Assembly (NCBI GenBank): GCA_025617745.1
Contig: CM046853.1
Span: forward strand, 37,518,625 to 37,582,624
Source of the DNA: Heliocidaris erythrogramma
Taxonomy: Eukaryota > Echinodermata > Echinoidea > Camarodonta > Echinometridae
Length of the DNA stretch: 64,000 nt
Direction: 5' to 3'
Shown here: positions 22,510-33,800 of the stretch, piece after piece
Layout of the letters: every line of letters begins with the position of its first letter
Numbering within the stretch: position 1 is the first letter of the stretch
Position numbers and translations under genes: made by a program
Notes under the pieces: model-generated
What the model was told of the DNA's origin: nothing
What the model saw: only the letters and a program-made list of their open reading frames with translations
The model's database searches: none

Positions 22510-22515
22510 AATAAA
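22510..22515 (+). promoter_or_regulatory. Polyadenylation signal of the 248-residue gene
   Basis: AATAAA 149 bases after the TAG stop in AT-rich sequence. Confidence 0.5.
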
Positions 22516-23455
22516 AGGAATTTAAGTAAAAGTGAAGTATGGTAACATTCAGAACCATTTTAAGCATCGCTTGTCTGTACTTTTTTCTTAATTAACTAAT
22601 TTGCATGTGACAACATACTGAAGTTTGTGTATAAAATCTATGGCGAAATTAAAGAAGCTATATAGGGCTAACTCCTCCTATTCAAACACTTTTCTCCCCC
22701 AAATGAATGGATTTTACTCATGTACAAGATCCGTATAGGCTAATCATTATTTACATTTTTATTTTACACACGTTTTAGATTTACATTTTTAACTGCTACC
22801 TCCATGGTCACATAATAGACCTATATTTATCGGTTTAAACCTATGGTTTAAACTCAAGATGGCTTTCATCACTCACTCCCTATATAGTTTCACCTCACAA
22901 TTTCCACAGAAAGTTTGGGACAACGAATCAAGTTTACGATAGTGTCAAATATGTTTAGCGCCACCTCCTAACGTGAAAATGGTCTCACAGATATTCATAA
23001 CGGGGGCGTATCTCATGATGGATAGGAGGTGGAATCCCATTCAGAAAGGGAGGTGAAGTTACCTGTGCAGCATCACCGTGTGACGTAGACACACTTCAAG
23101 TGACTTCTTTTTTCTGGGCCTTCAAACATTGGGCCCTGGGGCGTACATTTCCTTCATCCCATACACCCCTGGCCCAATCACCGAGATCCTTCTGATCTGC
23201 AGATTGAAATAAATGATGATTTTAAAACCTCTCTGTTTAGGCCGATTCTATATAGGCGTCACTAGCGTACCCAATGGGTGGGGGGACTGCCCCCTGACAA
23301 CTTTTTGCCCAAACCAAAAAAAAAAGTATAGATTCCCCCCTTTTTTTAAGAACTTGTTGCTTGTCAGATATACCCGGTATATAAAATGTTAAGTTTTTAA
23401 AAATGAATAATCATACTGATATACAGACATAAAATGCTACACGTACTTTGTATGC
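22516..23455. other. Intergenic, no gene recognised
   Basis: AT-rich sequence with 'gggccttcaaacattgggcc'-type palindromic bits and a T-run near 23340. No exon-like segment is seen. Confidence 0.5.
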
Positions 23456-23459
23456 AGTC

Positions 23460-23897
23460 AACACAAAATTTGAGCAAAATCCGATAAGAAATAAGAAAGT
23501 TATGAATTTTTGAAGAAGTAATAAACAAAACACAAATTGACAACTCCGTGACTATCTTGCGAGCTCCTCTCTCTCTTATTTGCTCCGTACACACAGATTT
23601 AAAAAAAATTCATTTTCTTTGTTGTTGATGAGGGGAACAGATAGAATCATACAGGTTTTTGTGCATGTATGAAAAGTTGAAAACATATTTTGGAGAGAAA
23701 AGGGAAAGTTATGAGTTTGTCAATATAGGGCAAATGGGAGATGCACTTTGTGTTTGATTGATTACAACTTCAAAAATTAACAACTTTCATGTTTCTTATC
23801 GGATTTTGCCAAAACTTTCACTGATCTGTTTCCTTAATTTTTCTGCTTCTTTTAAAACCAAGTTGATATCAGGGTGGACTTTCCCTTGAAGTTACCC
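23460..23897. mobile_element. TTAA-type MITE, degraded copy
   Basis: Contains 'aaaatccgataagaaataag', 'cttgcgagctcctctc', 'ttcttatcggattttgccaa' and the right end 'atcagggtggactttccctt', all shared with the intact copy at 51770-52317. The left terminus is missing or decayed. Confidence 0.7.
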
Positions 23898-24030
23898 CAT
23901 GGTCAAACTCAAACATCCCTCCCAATCTATACTAGGGATGCCCCCGCTGGTGTCAGTGCCAGAATCTCTACACGCACTTTGTGCATCAACTCCCTAATTT
24001 TTAGCTCAGCTTACAAAACAACATGGATAG

Positions 24031-24135
24031 TCCGGCAGATTGGTGAAATAATCGTGCACTTTTTCGTAAAAGCCTGAAACTTGGCATGTAGGTAAAGTTT
24101 TTGATGCCGAACTTCTGGATATGGGGCCACCTAAA
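24031..24135 (+). repeat. Dispersed repeat, inverted mate at 29330-29424
   Basis: 'ttggcatgtaggtaaag' followed by 'ctggatatggggccacc' recurs as its reverse complement at 29330-29424, with 'gtgcactttttcgtaaaagc' also shared. The two flank the LINE region in opposite orientation. Confidence 0.7.
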
Positions 24136-25233
24136 ATTTGGGCCCTGGAGCTAGTGTGCCCGTTTCCTAAAACATGGTTCTCTCTCTCTCACTGCCTCTC
24201 AGGGTATTTGTCCTTCATAATTTAATAAATCGAATCTACTTTTGATGATGTTAGACTTCTGGGCATCTAAATTCGGACAAGTGTCTTAAGTGCTCATTTT
24301 TAAATAAAGTACAGTCCCATATATCAAAATATTATAAAGTCACTGATTTGTAGAATATAAGTATAATGCTTCTAAATGTGATCAGTTAATATTACGTCTT
24401 TGAAATCTTTGAGATATGTGGCCCAAGTGCCCATTATGACCCCCCCCCCCAAAAAAAAAAAAGACCCAAAAGGCCCGAAAAGCCCAAAATAATTTGTCTG
24501 CAACATAGGATTTTTTAAATCTGTGTTTCTAATTTCTAAAGGTATAGAAAATCAATTTTTAAATCAAGGTTATATAAAAACTCCACTTCAACAGGCCAAA
24601 TGCTCCCATCGATAACCCATTTGAGACAATTAAATTTGATTAATTCCCTCACAGGAGGTTGGTCCAATTCGAAATGGTTGCCAAAGTGTTAAAATGCCTA
24701 CATGCATGTAACTAGAGTTTGGGTTTTAAAGCATAGCTATTTGCAAGCTGGATATTATAGGCAGAATCGTTAGGTCGAACGTTATTTCATCAAGATGGCC
24801 GTCACATTCAAAATGACCTCCGTTGTGATTTTAGATAACTATTGGCATTTGGCATTTTAAAGTTTACGTTGTATCTGGAAGCTTATAACTTGGTATAAAA
24901 GTGTAAAAGTTAGTACCGATATGGTGAAAATTTCTATAAATAGAAAATATGAATCTAACATTTAAAACAGGTTTCTCTTCTTATTGAAGAGCTATTCATG
25001 AGCAATATACATTAATATCCCGTTAAAGCATGAAATTCCTTTCTTTTGCAAATAAATTCAAAATTTGCAATAAATTGATTTGTGTGAAATCAGAAAAAAT
25101 AAGAGGAACATAATGATGAAAGTTTGAAAGAAATCGGACCCCAAAATAAGAAAGTAATGTTTGAGACCTGAGATCAATAAATCTATGCGAATCTCAAATT
25201 GGCAATAGGGTCAGTTGATTATAATATATTCCT
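24136..25233. other. Intergenic, no gene recognised
   Basis: AT-rich sequence with a poly-C/poly-A junction near 24440. A short stretch at about 25080-25170 ('gaaagaaatcgg...aagaaagtaatg') resembles the interior of the TTAA-type MITE. Nothing else is identifiable. Confidence 0.45.
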
Positions 25234-25372
25234 GGGGAGCCTTTCATCAAGTGTTTTGTCAATGATTTTTACCGACAAATTTGCTCTCAGCTAATTAGAT
25301 GCAAGGATTTCAGTAGCTTATAACAGTTATCAGTAAAAAATCATTCACAAAACACTTGATGAAACGCTCCCC
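25234..25372. mobile_element. MITE family A, copy 2
   Basis: Begins 'ggggagcctttcatcaagtg' and ends 'cacttgatgaaacgctcccc', nearly perfect inverted ends, with the family core 'agatgcaaggatttcagtag'. Confidence 0.85.
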
Positions 25373-25554
25373 TGCGTTTGTCGTACACAATCGTTTGTCG
25401 TACACAATCAAATTGATGCCTTATGCCAAAATGCAAAATTATCAGATGCAAATTACATTTTAACTAATGCAGTATTTTTCAATTTGATGGCAATCTTGGA
25501 AATGAATTTCCCCACTATTTAGATTATTCAGAATTTTAAAATATATATTAACCA

Positions 25555-27206
25555 TGGTTTCATTGTGTCTCCATCAATAAACTGAACGAAAATTTTACTA
25601 AATTTCTTCCTGAACCTACAACTTCTTCACTGTTTTTTAATCCCACAAATCCAAATGAAATAATCGAAATAACAAAAAATCTCAAGTCAAGTAAATCGCA
25701 AGGCCACGATAGAATCAGTGCTTTTCTCCTGAAACAAATTATACATTTTCTCGTTTCTCCGCTAACTCACATATTTAATATATCTATTAACACCGGGAAA
25801 TGTCCTGAGTCCCTAAAAATTGCAAAGGTAAATCCCGTTTTCAAAAAAGACAACCCTCACGAAATAAGTAATTACAGACCTATATCAATTCTTCCCAGTA
25901 TTTCAAAAATCCTAGAAAAGATTATTTACAAAAGGTTGTATAACTTTTTAGATACATTTCATTTTCTAAATCTAAATCAATATGGTTTCAGAAAAAGACA
26001 TTCAACCGACCTAGCTTTAGTACAATTATATGATAAAATAACGAATGCCATAGCCAATATATAAAGAACACGTAATAGGAGTATTCATGGACTTATCAAA
26101 AGCCTTTGATACGCTTGACCACCATATTTTACTTTAAAAACTTCACTCTTATGGAGTTCGTGGAGTTGCCCTCTCCTGGTTTGAGAGCTATTTATCTAAT
26201 AGACAACAATATGTAGTGTATAATGATGTTTCTTCAAATTTCCTACCAATCCAATGCGGTGTTCCACAAGGGTCAATACTAGGCCCTTTACTCTTTCTCT
26301 TATATATTAATGATTTAACAAATACAACGCCTCTTTTATCTTTCATATTATTTGCAGATGACACAAACATTTTCTGTTCACATCATAATTTAAATACCCT
26401 TGTAAATACACTTAATAATGAGTTACCAAAGTTATCTTTGTGGTTAAAATGCAATAAATTGTCCCTTAATTTAGATAAAACCAATTTCATGTATTTTAAG
26501 CACGTAAATTCTCATGTCATTGATTTTCCTCACGACATACTTATAGATAATGTACCTCTTGAAAGAAAGATACAAACAACATTTTTTGGCGTCATTATCG
26601 ATGAAAATTTATATTGGAACGAACATATACGTCATATATAACTGCTTCTATTTCTAGGAATGTTGGTATACTTTACAAAGTAAAGAGATTTGTCTCTTGT
26701 AAAACGCTCATTATGCTTTATAATTCATTGATATTACCATATATAACATATTGCAATTTAGTATGGGCCACCACCAACAAAACAAAAATCAACGCTATTT
26801 ACTTATTACAAAAGAAAGCCCTTCGCATATGTACTGGTTCACCATATTTATCTCACACTAGACCAATATTTTACCAACTGAAAACTCTAACAGTATTCGA
26901 CATCAGTTCACTACAAAGTTTACTGTTTATATTTAAGTATCTAAATAACTTGCTCCCTCTTTCATTTCAAAACCTTTATAATTTAAATAACACTATTCAC
27001 TCCTACCCTACTCGCAATTCCTCCAATTTTCATCTTTTCAACCCAAAGTTACTAATCGCCCATAGATTAATATGAGACACCATGGTCCAGACCTATGGAA
27101 CTCTCTCCCAGAATTCATTAAATCCTGTTGTTCCCTTTACTCATTTAAAGCCAAAGTTAAAACGATTTACTATCTGAATATACAACGTAAATTTCTGTGT
27201 CAACTC

Positions 27207-27243
<37 letters not shown>

Positions 27244-27596
27244 CCATTTTATCATCAATATGCTCTTAACTTAGGATTTCAATTATTTATCCATTCTGCT
27301 TATTTGAACATGTTTTAGCTATTTCACAATATTTGTCTGGGGCTGCCATATATTCTCAAGCAAACTGCTTATAATGGCAGTCCTTCTTCCGCTAATGATT
27401 TTATATGTTATGAATTACAATAATTTTACAATTTATCATTTCGTGTTTGTTTTTGAAAAATAATTGTTACATATACATGTACTTTTATGATTCAATGTCA
27501 AAAAGTACTCTTGTATTTTATTTTATATACATTACCGAAAAATGTTGTACTAATATGAATGCAGAAGAAAATAAATCAAATCAATCAAATACACCA
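25555..27596 (+). mobile_element. CR1/Jockey-group LINE, 5'-truncated and broken
   Basis: Plus-strand reverse transcriptase in order: KSSKSQGHDRISAFLLKQ, NYRPISILPSISKILEKIIY, QYGFRKRHSTDLAL, then GVPQGSILGPLLFLLYINDL, FADDTNIF, KLSLNLDKTNFMYF, FFGVIIDENLYWNEHI and a C-terminal WNSLPEFIKSCCSLYSFKAK. FADD is intact. The frame is broken several times: near 26060-26215 by stops and shifts, near 26640 by a shift, and near 27073 by a stop or shift. No endonuclease domain is present upstream, as expected after 5' truncation. It has a (CAT)n run at 27209-27243 and a 3' tail of (AAATC)n-type repeats at 27570-27595. It is not active. Confidence 0.9.
27209..27243. repeat. (CAT)n microsatellite within the LINE
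   Basis: About eleven CAT units just after the reverse-transcriptase C terminus. Confidence 0.9.
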
Positions 27597-27956
27597 TTGT
27601 AGTAAACTCACTTTATGTCTAATTAGGGGGGGGGGGAGTTGCAATATTCATAATTATATTTGTAGTTCACAAATTTCTACGTAGGCTTCAGAACACAGCC
27701 TAAACTTAATGCAAATAATCTTAAAATAGACCAGTGGTCATTTTTAATATGACGGGTATCTTAATGAAACGAAGTGAGACTATATACACTAGAGGTATTC
27801 TACTTATAAAACATATATACTGCCTTGCCAATAGTTATACTTTAAAACCCAAACTCAAAGTTATATGCAAGTATGCATAATTATTAAACACTTCGGGGCA
27901 ACCCCCTTGTGAGGGAAATAATTGTCTTTGATGGGTCATCAGTGGGTCCATGTGAT

Positions 27957-28597
27957 TCCTAAAGTGGACTTTTTATATGACCTTGATTACTAAATCATTG
28001 CGCATACCATTTAAAATTTAGGTTTTTAAAAAGATGATGTCACACACTCACTTTTCCTTATGTATTTTATTATATGAAATTTCAAATATTTCAATTTTTA
28101 TAGATGTGATGATAAAGAATCCCTTCCTTGTATGAAAATAAGTTACAATAATGATGATTTTACATGTTCCATATGGAGTCAAACCATGTTTTACATTATT
28201 GAAGCAAAAAAATGAAATATATATTTCATATAATAAAATACATATAAGGAAAAGTGAGTGCATGACATCATCGGTTCACTCATTTGCATACCGCCCATGT
28301 TATGCATATCACTGTTTCATGAAATAATGCAAAACTTCAAAATGCCGTAACTTTCTTATTTTACATCCGGGGAGCGTTTCATGAAAGTAAGTTGTCGGAT
28401 ATTTTATCCGACAACTGTTAAAAGCTACTGAAATCCTTGCATCTGATTGGCTGAGAGCAAATTTGTCGGATAAAATATCTGACAAGTCCTTTCATGAAAC
28501 ACCCCCCATATTTCAGTGAAATTTTCACTGTTACGCTTGTTTAATTTTATTCTATTTATTCAAATCAACTTGGTATTGGGGTGGACTTGGCCTTTAA
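27957..28597. mobile_element. Palindromic MITE related to the TTAA type
   Basis: Inner arms at 28033-28082 and 28221-28272 are complementary ('cactcacttttccttatgta' and its mirror). Outer ends 'aaagtggactt' and 'ggggtggacttggcctttaa' resemble the AGGGATAGTTCACCC ends of the 51770 element. MITE family A copy 3 interrupts the right arm. Confidence 0.65.
28369..28507. mobile_element. MITE family A, copy 3
   Basis: Ends 'ggggagcgtttcatgaaagt' and 'ctttcatgaaacacccccc' with the family core 'gaaatccttgcatctgattg'. Internal stem 'gtcggatattttatccgac'. Inserted in the MITE at 27957-28597. Confidence 0.85.
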
Positions 28598-28639
28598 ATG
28601 CAATACAGAACGATATAGAAAATCTTCCCCCCCCCCCAC

Positions 28640-29064
28640 GCTTTGCATCCCAAACCTTTTCACGTCTCAGTTTGCATGTCTAGATGTACATGCATTTTGC
28701 ATGGTTATGGCTTTCTATTTAACGTGGTTATATTTTATTCCTCCCAAATCTTCTCCTTTCTCTCTTACTATCTCCTTCTTTCTTTCCATTCCCTTTCTCT
28801 TTCCTATCTTGACTTTTTTCTTTCTCTCACTTTTCACACTTGTTATCTTATTATTTGTGTAGCGTAAGTCTTTGTATCTTTGTTTTGCTTCCAATTATGT
28901 ATCTTTTTATATATTACATGTATTTTGATGCTATTCTATTGTATATAATTATTTGTGTATATATATATATATCTGATTGTAAATTGACCCATTCAGCCCC
29001 TGTGCTGCTGGTCAATCATCATACATGTATACCATAATAAATAAATAAATAAATAAATAAATAA
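28640..29064 (+). repeat. Pyrimidine-rich stretch ending in (AATA)n, possible LINE tail
   Basis: A CT-rich region (28738-28850) is followed by AT-rich sequence and (AATA)7-8 at 29034-29064, like the 3' end of a non-LTR element. Open frames here encode only low-complexity hydrophobic peptides. Confidence 0.35.
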
Positions 29065-29103
29065 ATTATAACAACAGAAAAAAAGAATTAAAAACAGAAC
29101 CAA

Positions 29104-29129
29104 ACCCCCCTAAAAGAAAAACAAAAACA

Positions 29130-29161
<32 letters not shown>

Positions 29162-29188
29162 CAAAACAAAAACAAAACAAAAACCAAA
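29104..29188. repeat. (AAAAAC)n microsatellite
   Basis: Tandem AAAAC/AAAAAC units with minor changes. Confidence 0.9.
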
Positions 29189-29329
29189 AAACAGGCACCA
29201 AAAGCATTAATTTTGTTTGATTTCAGAGGCCCGGAAATCCTTCATTATATGGAACTATATAGATTTGATTACATCAACTTTGAAGGAGAAATACTCTGAG
29301 GGGCCATGTTTTTAAAGAATGGATTTTTT

Positions 29330-29424
29330 GGTGGCCCCATATCCAGAATTACCTACATGCCAAATTTCCTGCTTTTATGAAAAAGTGCACAATTTCATCG
29401 ATTTTCTTCACCAATCTGCTGGAC
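29330..29424 (-). repeat. Dispersed repeat, inverted mate of 24031-24135
   Basis: The reverse complement reads 'ttggcatgtaggtaattctg' then 'gatatggggccacc', matching the copy near 24 kb. Confidence 0.7.
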
Positions 29425-29604
29425 TAGGAAAAACTTATTTGTCCATGGGATCCTTTTTATTTATCCCAGAAACCATATGGGAATTGAATTTCGCAGCCCC
29501 AAATCGTCAAACACAGACTTTATTTTTTTTAAATCAGATCTTGAAACAGTAAGCGAAATTCCATAAACTTGTGTATCGACTTAAAGTTCAGACCCTCTTT
29601 ATAA

Positions 29605-29825
29605 GGGGTAACCTCGCTAGTCATAAGGACCGCTATTCATAAGAACCACTTATTCACAAGGACCGCTATATAACCCGTCATAGCAGTTTTGTATGAATAG
29701 CGGTCCGGCTTCTAAATAGCGAGCAAACCATAGAAAAATTACCTCGTTATTCATAAGGACCACTATTCATAACTATTAAGGACCGCTATTAATAATAGTT
29801 TTCTATGAATAGCGAGCGGACCCGC
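29605..29825. repeat. Self-complementary repeat of 'cataaggaccgctattcata'
   Basis: The word 'ataaggaccgctattcata' and variants occur several times in one orientation, and 'tatgaatagcggtcc' or 'tatgaatagcgagc' in the other, so the region can fold into alternative hairpins. Probably a small mobile element. Confidence 0.6.
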
Positions 29826-29829
29826 TCTT

Positions 29830-30899
29830 GGGGACTTCCGACAAACAAGACTTTCTGTATAGCTGTGCATGCAAACTACCATTTTACTGGCTAGAGTGGG
29901 GGAGGGGCGTTACGCATAAAAAATAAATTAAAAAGAAAATTAAAAAGAATGGGGAAAGAAGAAAAATAAAGGGGAAAAAGGCTTAATTCCAGAAAAAGAA
30001 AAATCATATGTACCCTCAAGGAAAGTTTTCGGGGAAGTCTCATCAGCCCCTCTGGCGTAAGCAGTGTCCAGTCTTCATTTTCCAGTCAAAAGTGGTTAAA
30101 TATGGCATTAACACGGCTTCTGTTATTCGAAAACTTTAGAATCTCTGTCAAAACGAAAATGCAATGTATATAGATTTTCAATATGACTTCGGCCCCCGGC
30201 CCCTACATTCAAAATACAGACATCGATTCAGATGGGATAAGATTCACAATATATGCGACCGTCACACTCATTCCCACCCTTAAAACCCCCAAATTACTCA
30301 CATTGGGTCGCCGCAATGTTCTGCCCCTGTGCATTTTATGTCAGAATGTGAGGAGATTTGTATCAAAGCACAAATGAAGTAAAGTACAAATCCTTGCCGA
30401 TCATGTCGACTGTCGAGCGAGGGATTTGTGGCATTCAAATTCCAAGAAATACCTCGTGAACGAGGATTACCGATATGTGTTGCCGTTACTCGTTAGGTCC
30501 TGTTATATTACTAAAAACGTACGAGCGCACCGTACAGCCCATAGGTACAGCCATATCAAGGACCGATGATACCACCACGATACCGCCTCCCTCACCCGCG
30601 CGCTAGGCCAGCAATCGCGATCTATCTCGATATCTCAGCTAGCTCATATCTCGTTGATCTTATTCTAAAGAAGAAGGTGGTGTCGGTGCTGGTGGTGATG
30701 TAAACGGAGTGACGTAATTAAGGACATTTTGCACTCGATCTGGAATTACAAGCATTTCATTTAGATTCATTGTTGGCTAGTACTTAGTAGTAACGAGGGA
30801 GAAGCCGTAAAGTAATATTCTTCTGGCAATCTTCTTTTGGAAGTCTGAAGCGAGTTTTAGAAAGTCAATGTCCATGAGCGTGTAAGAAGTCGCATCGTC
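29830..30899 (+). promoter_or_regulatory. Upstream region and presumed promoter of cubilin
   Basis: From about 30360 the sequence becomes richer in GC and CpG ('cccgcgcgctaggcc', 'caatcgcgatctatctcgat') than its surroundings, as expected near a start site. I see no convincing TATA box, so the exact start is unknown. Confidence 0.35.
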
Positions 30900-33800
30900 A
30901 TGACAATCAACATGAGCTGTTCAAGATGGACCGGGTTGCTGGCCGCGTTGCTCCTCATCGCAACGTGCGCTGGAGCGGAGCCGAGGGAAAAGCGGGCCGC
31001 AGGCAGCGCTGAACAGTAAGTGAAAGTTTCCAACACCTCAACTCACTACACGATGTTCGACAACTTTTTTTATGCCAAAGACAAATAGTTATATCTTTAA
31101 ATGCATATGAGATGGAAATTTATGTATGACATTGTTCAATGGAGTGGGTTCAAATCTAGATCAATATAGAGAGGTCTACATTTAATTTGTAGATCGAGCG
31201 GTGTGCTGACGATCTTGGGGGGAAAAAAATAACATGCTTGGGCTTGGCCTGTAGTGTGGGGATGTGTTCCAGATCGCGGGACCGGGAGGAAACGGGGTTA
31301 CATGATGTGGCGGGTTTGCCGCACCGGTCTCGCTCCCAACCTGACACGGGATCCGCCCCCTTGCCTTCTTCACACATGATGTATGGTCTTCATCTAGACT
31401 TTTGATGGTAGATATTTGTTGCTTTGCAATATATGCTATTCTGCGCGAATTCTTGTGCAGTACTTCACTGACATGACTGAATGAAAATATATATTGTGGT
31501 CCAGATTTAGATTCATGTGCAAGTTTGTTAAAAATAACATGTTCTCAAAATTCTCAAAATAATCCATTTGGCTTTGACCTTTTTATCTTGAGGGGCCTCC
31601 TGCAGGGATCTGCCAGCCAGAGGATGATTAAAGCATTAGTATTGAAAGAAAAACTTTCTTGGAATTGAAACATAATTTGTACTCCAGATGAAGGAAGGAA
31701 ATTAATTCCATTCATAGACTGATAGATTTAACAAATGCAAAATGCAAAATATGTGATTGTGAACCTCACTCTTATGAAGAGAGCAATATGTTTATCATAT
31801 TAAACATGGCAAGAGTATCCTTTAAAGAATTATTCAGTTAAAAAATGGATGGGGGTTGTGTGTCCAGACACTTGACAAAAGTAAAGCGGTCTCTTTTGAT
31901 GTTAGAATTTTGTTTTGTTTTGTTTTTACGCTCACCTGGTATTTTTACTCGCATGCAGTTACTGCAACAGAAGAAGAAGAATTTGCTAAAAGGATGCATT
32001 AAATTTGATTTTCATGAATATATGTCATTTACAAAATTATGAACATGCCCTATTTAAGATTCTTTGAAAGTATCTTGTTCAAATTACCATGTCTGTCCGG
32101 ATACACAACCCGTCTGGACACACAACACATGGGTATAGACAAATTCTAAGAAAGAAATAGTCAAAAACATGAAGAAAACACATAATCTAACCCCAGGAAC
32201 TAAAGAATACCTCTGATTTTCTGGCAGATTGAGTATATTCAAACTTTGTCTTTAACGTTTTTGTTGGAGGGGATGAAGTTAAGGTTTGGGTGGGTTACTT
32301 TTTTCTCCTCATTTACATGCTGGAGGCATTATGTTTCATGTTAGTGCGTCCATTCAGTGTAACCTTGGTTTGGGAATGCCAATTTGATTTCTCTTTATGA
32401 AGATAATTTAAAGCCAAAGGGTAAATGGAATAATTATAGCAATTACTTGTCAGGTGAATTATTGTAAAATATACTACAGGTTCCTGGAGTTGTCATTGCA
32501 TGTGCAGTGTTTCATGTTCATTCACGATATGAGGAATCCAATTGAAAACATGATTGCAAATTTAAGGATGTGATTACTACTGTATGTAATATTTTAAGAA
32601 GGAAATTTAAGTTGAATTTTGCATACACATAGAATTAAATTTTTAAAGTAGAATGATCACAATTTGATTGAATTTATGTTTGGAAGTCAGGCACTTTTAG
32701 CATAGTCAAATGAAAGTGTATTTTACATAATATGCTAAAAAAAAAGGGGGGGGGGTTCCTGCCATAAAGCCCCTTTGTATCTCACAATCTCACATGGGTA
32801 ACCAAGCTGTTGAGTTCACTTACCCTTTTACAGTTGCCCAGTCCCTCGTCTCTGAACAGCACTTGTGAAGTGAACATGACCAAACAGTAACAGCATGATC
32901 TACCTAGAAAACTTTTGTTCCACATTTGCTATTTTCCCACCTTTTGGGTAATCTTCGTATCCTTTGTGTATGTGTATACTTAACTTTCATTAATGAATTT
33001 CACCTGCTATTAACAATGGTTTTCTGTTGTGGTTGTTCTCATGATAACCTCTATTCTCTATAACGTTTTCTTCAGGGGCTTATTGATGCTAATGGGAATA
33101 GGTTTAGTGGGGAAATATTACATTTATATGTGTAGATAGGATTGTCTTAAATATTTCATGTTATCAAATTTATACAAAAGAAAACAGCACAAACAGTTCC
33201 ATTTTTTTAGTGCAGCTGCATTCCTGTTAAAACCCATGATTTTGTCTCGTCCGTCCGCAGGCCCAACATACTGACCAATGATGGACATCTGATATTCCAG
33301 ACAGGGTCAAATCACAATATATCTTTCAAGACAGGAGGTGGGACAGGGAGAGTCAATATTGATGAGTATGATCTTGTGGATGTATCCAGAACGGTAAGTT
33401 CCTCTTTTATCTGTTGAAGTAACTCATTACAGAGACAGCAATAAAAGAAAGTTATCTGTGCGTATATTCTCTTCCTCCGTTATTGTATTTCCTTCTCATC
33501 CGTCTATCTCATGCAAATATACAAAATGACAATTTTACATCAATATTCAAGGAGAAGCCTGCCAGAAAGACTGCAATATATTTCCATATCTCATGGTTTG
33601 GGGATGCGTGGGGATGCGTGTGACGCGTAAAAAGTGAATACGCATTTTAATACGCAAAGGTTAAGACAATGGACGTGTGCTCGCAGCCCTTGCAAGATGC
33701 TTGGGTAAGGACAAAATAATTTTTTCTACCTATGTTTTATGTTGAAGTCAATACAAAAACATAAAATGTAATGGTGAAAATTGAGGAACTAATCTTCATA

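Noticed and set aside
28581-28867. Overlapping plus-strand frames rich in Phe, Ser and Leu
   Set aside because: Pyrimidine-rich low-complexity DNA; two frames open together, no splice context or motif.
31156-31380. Minus-strand frames in a GC-richer stretch of cubilin intron 1
   Set aside because: No conserved motif and no splice context; the composition fits a region downstream of a promoter.
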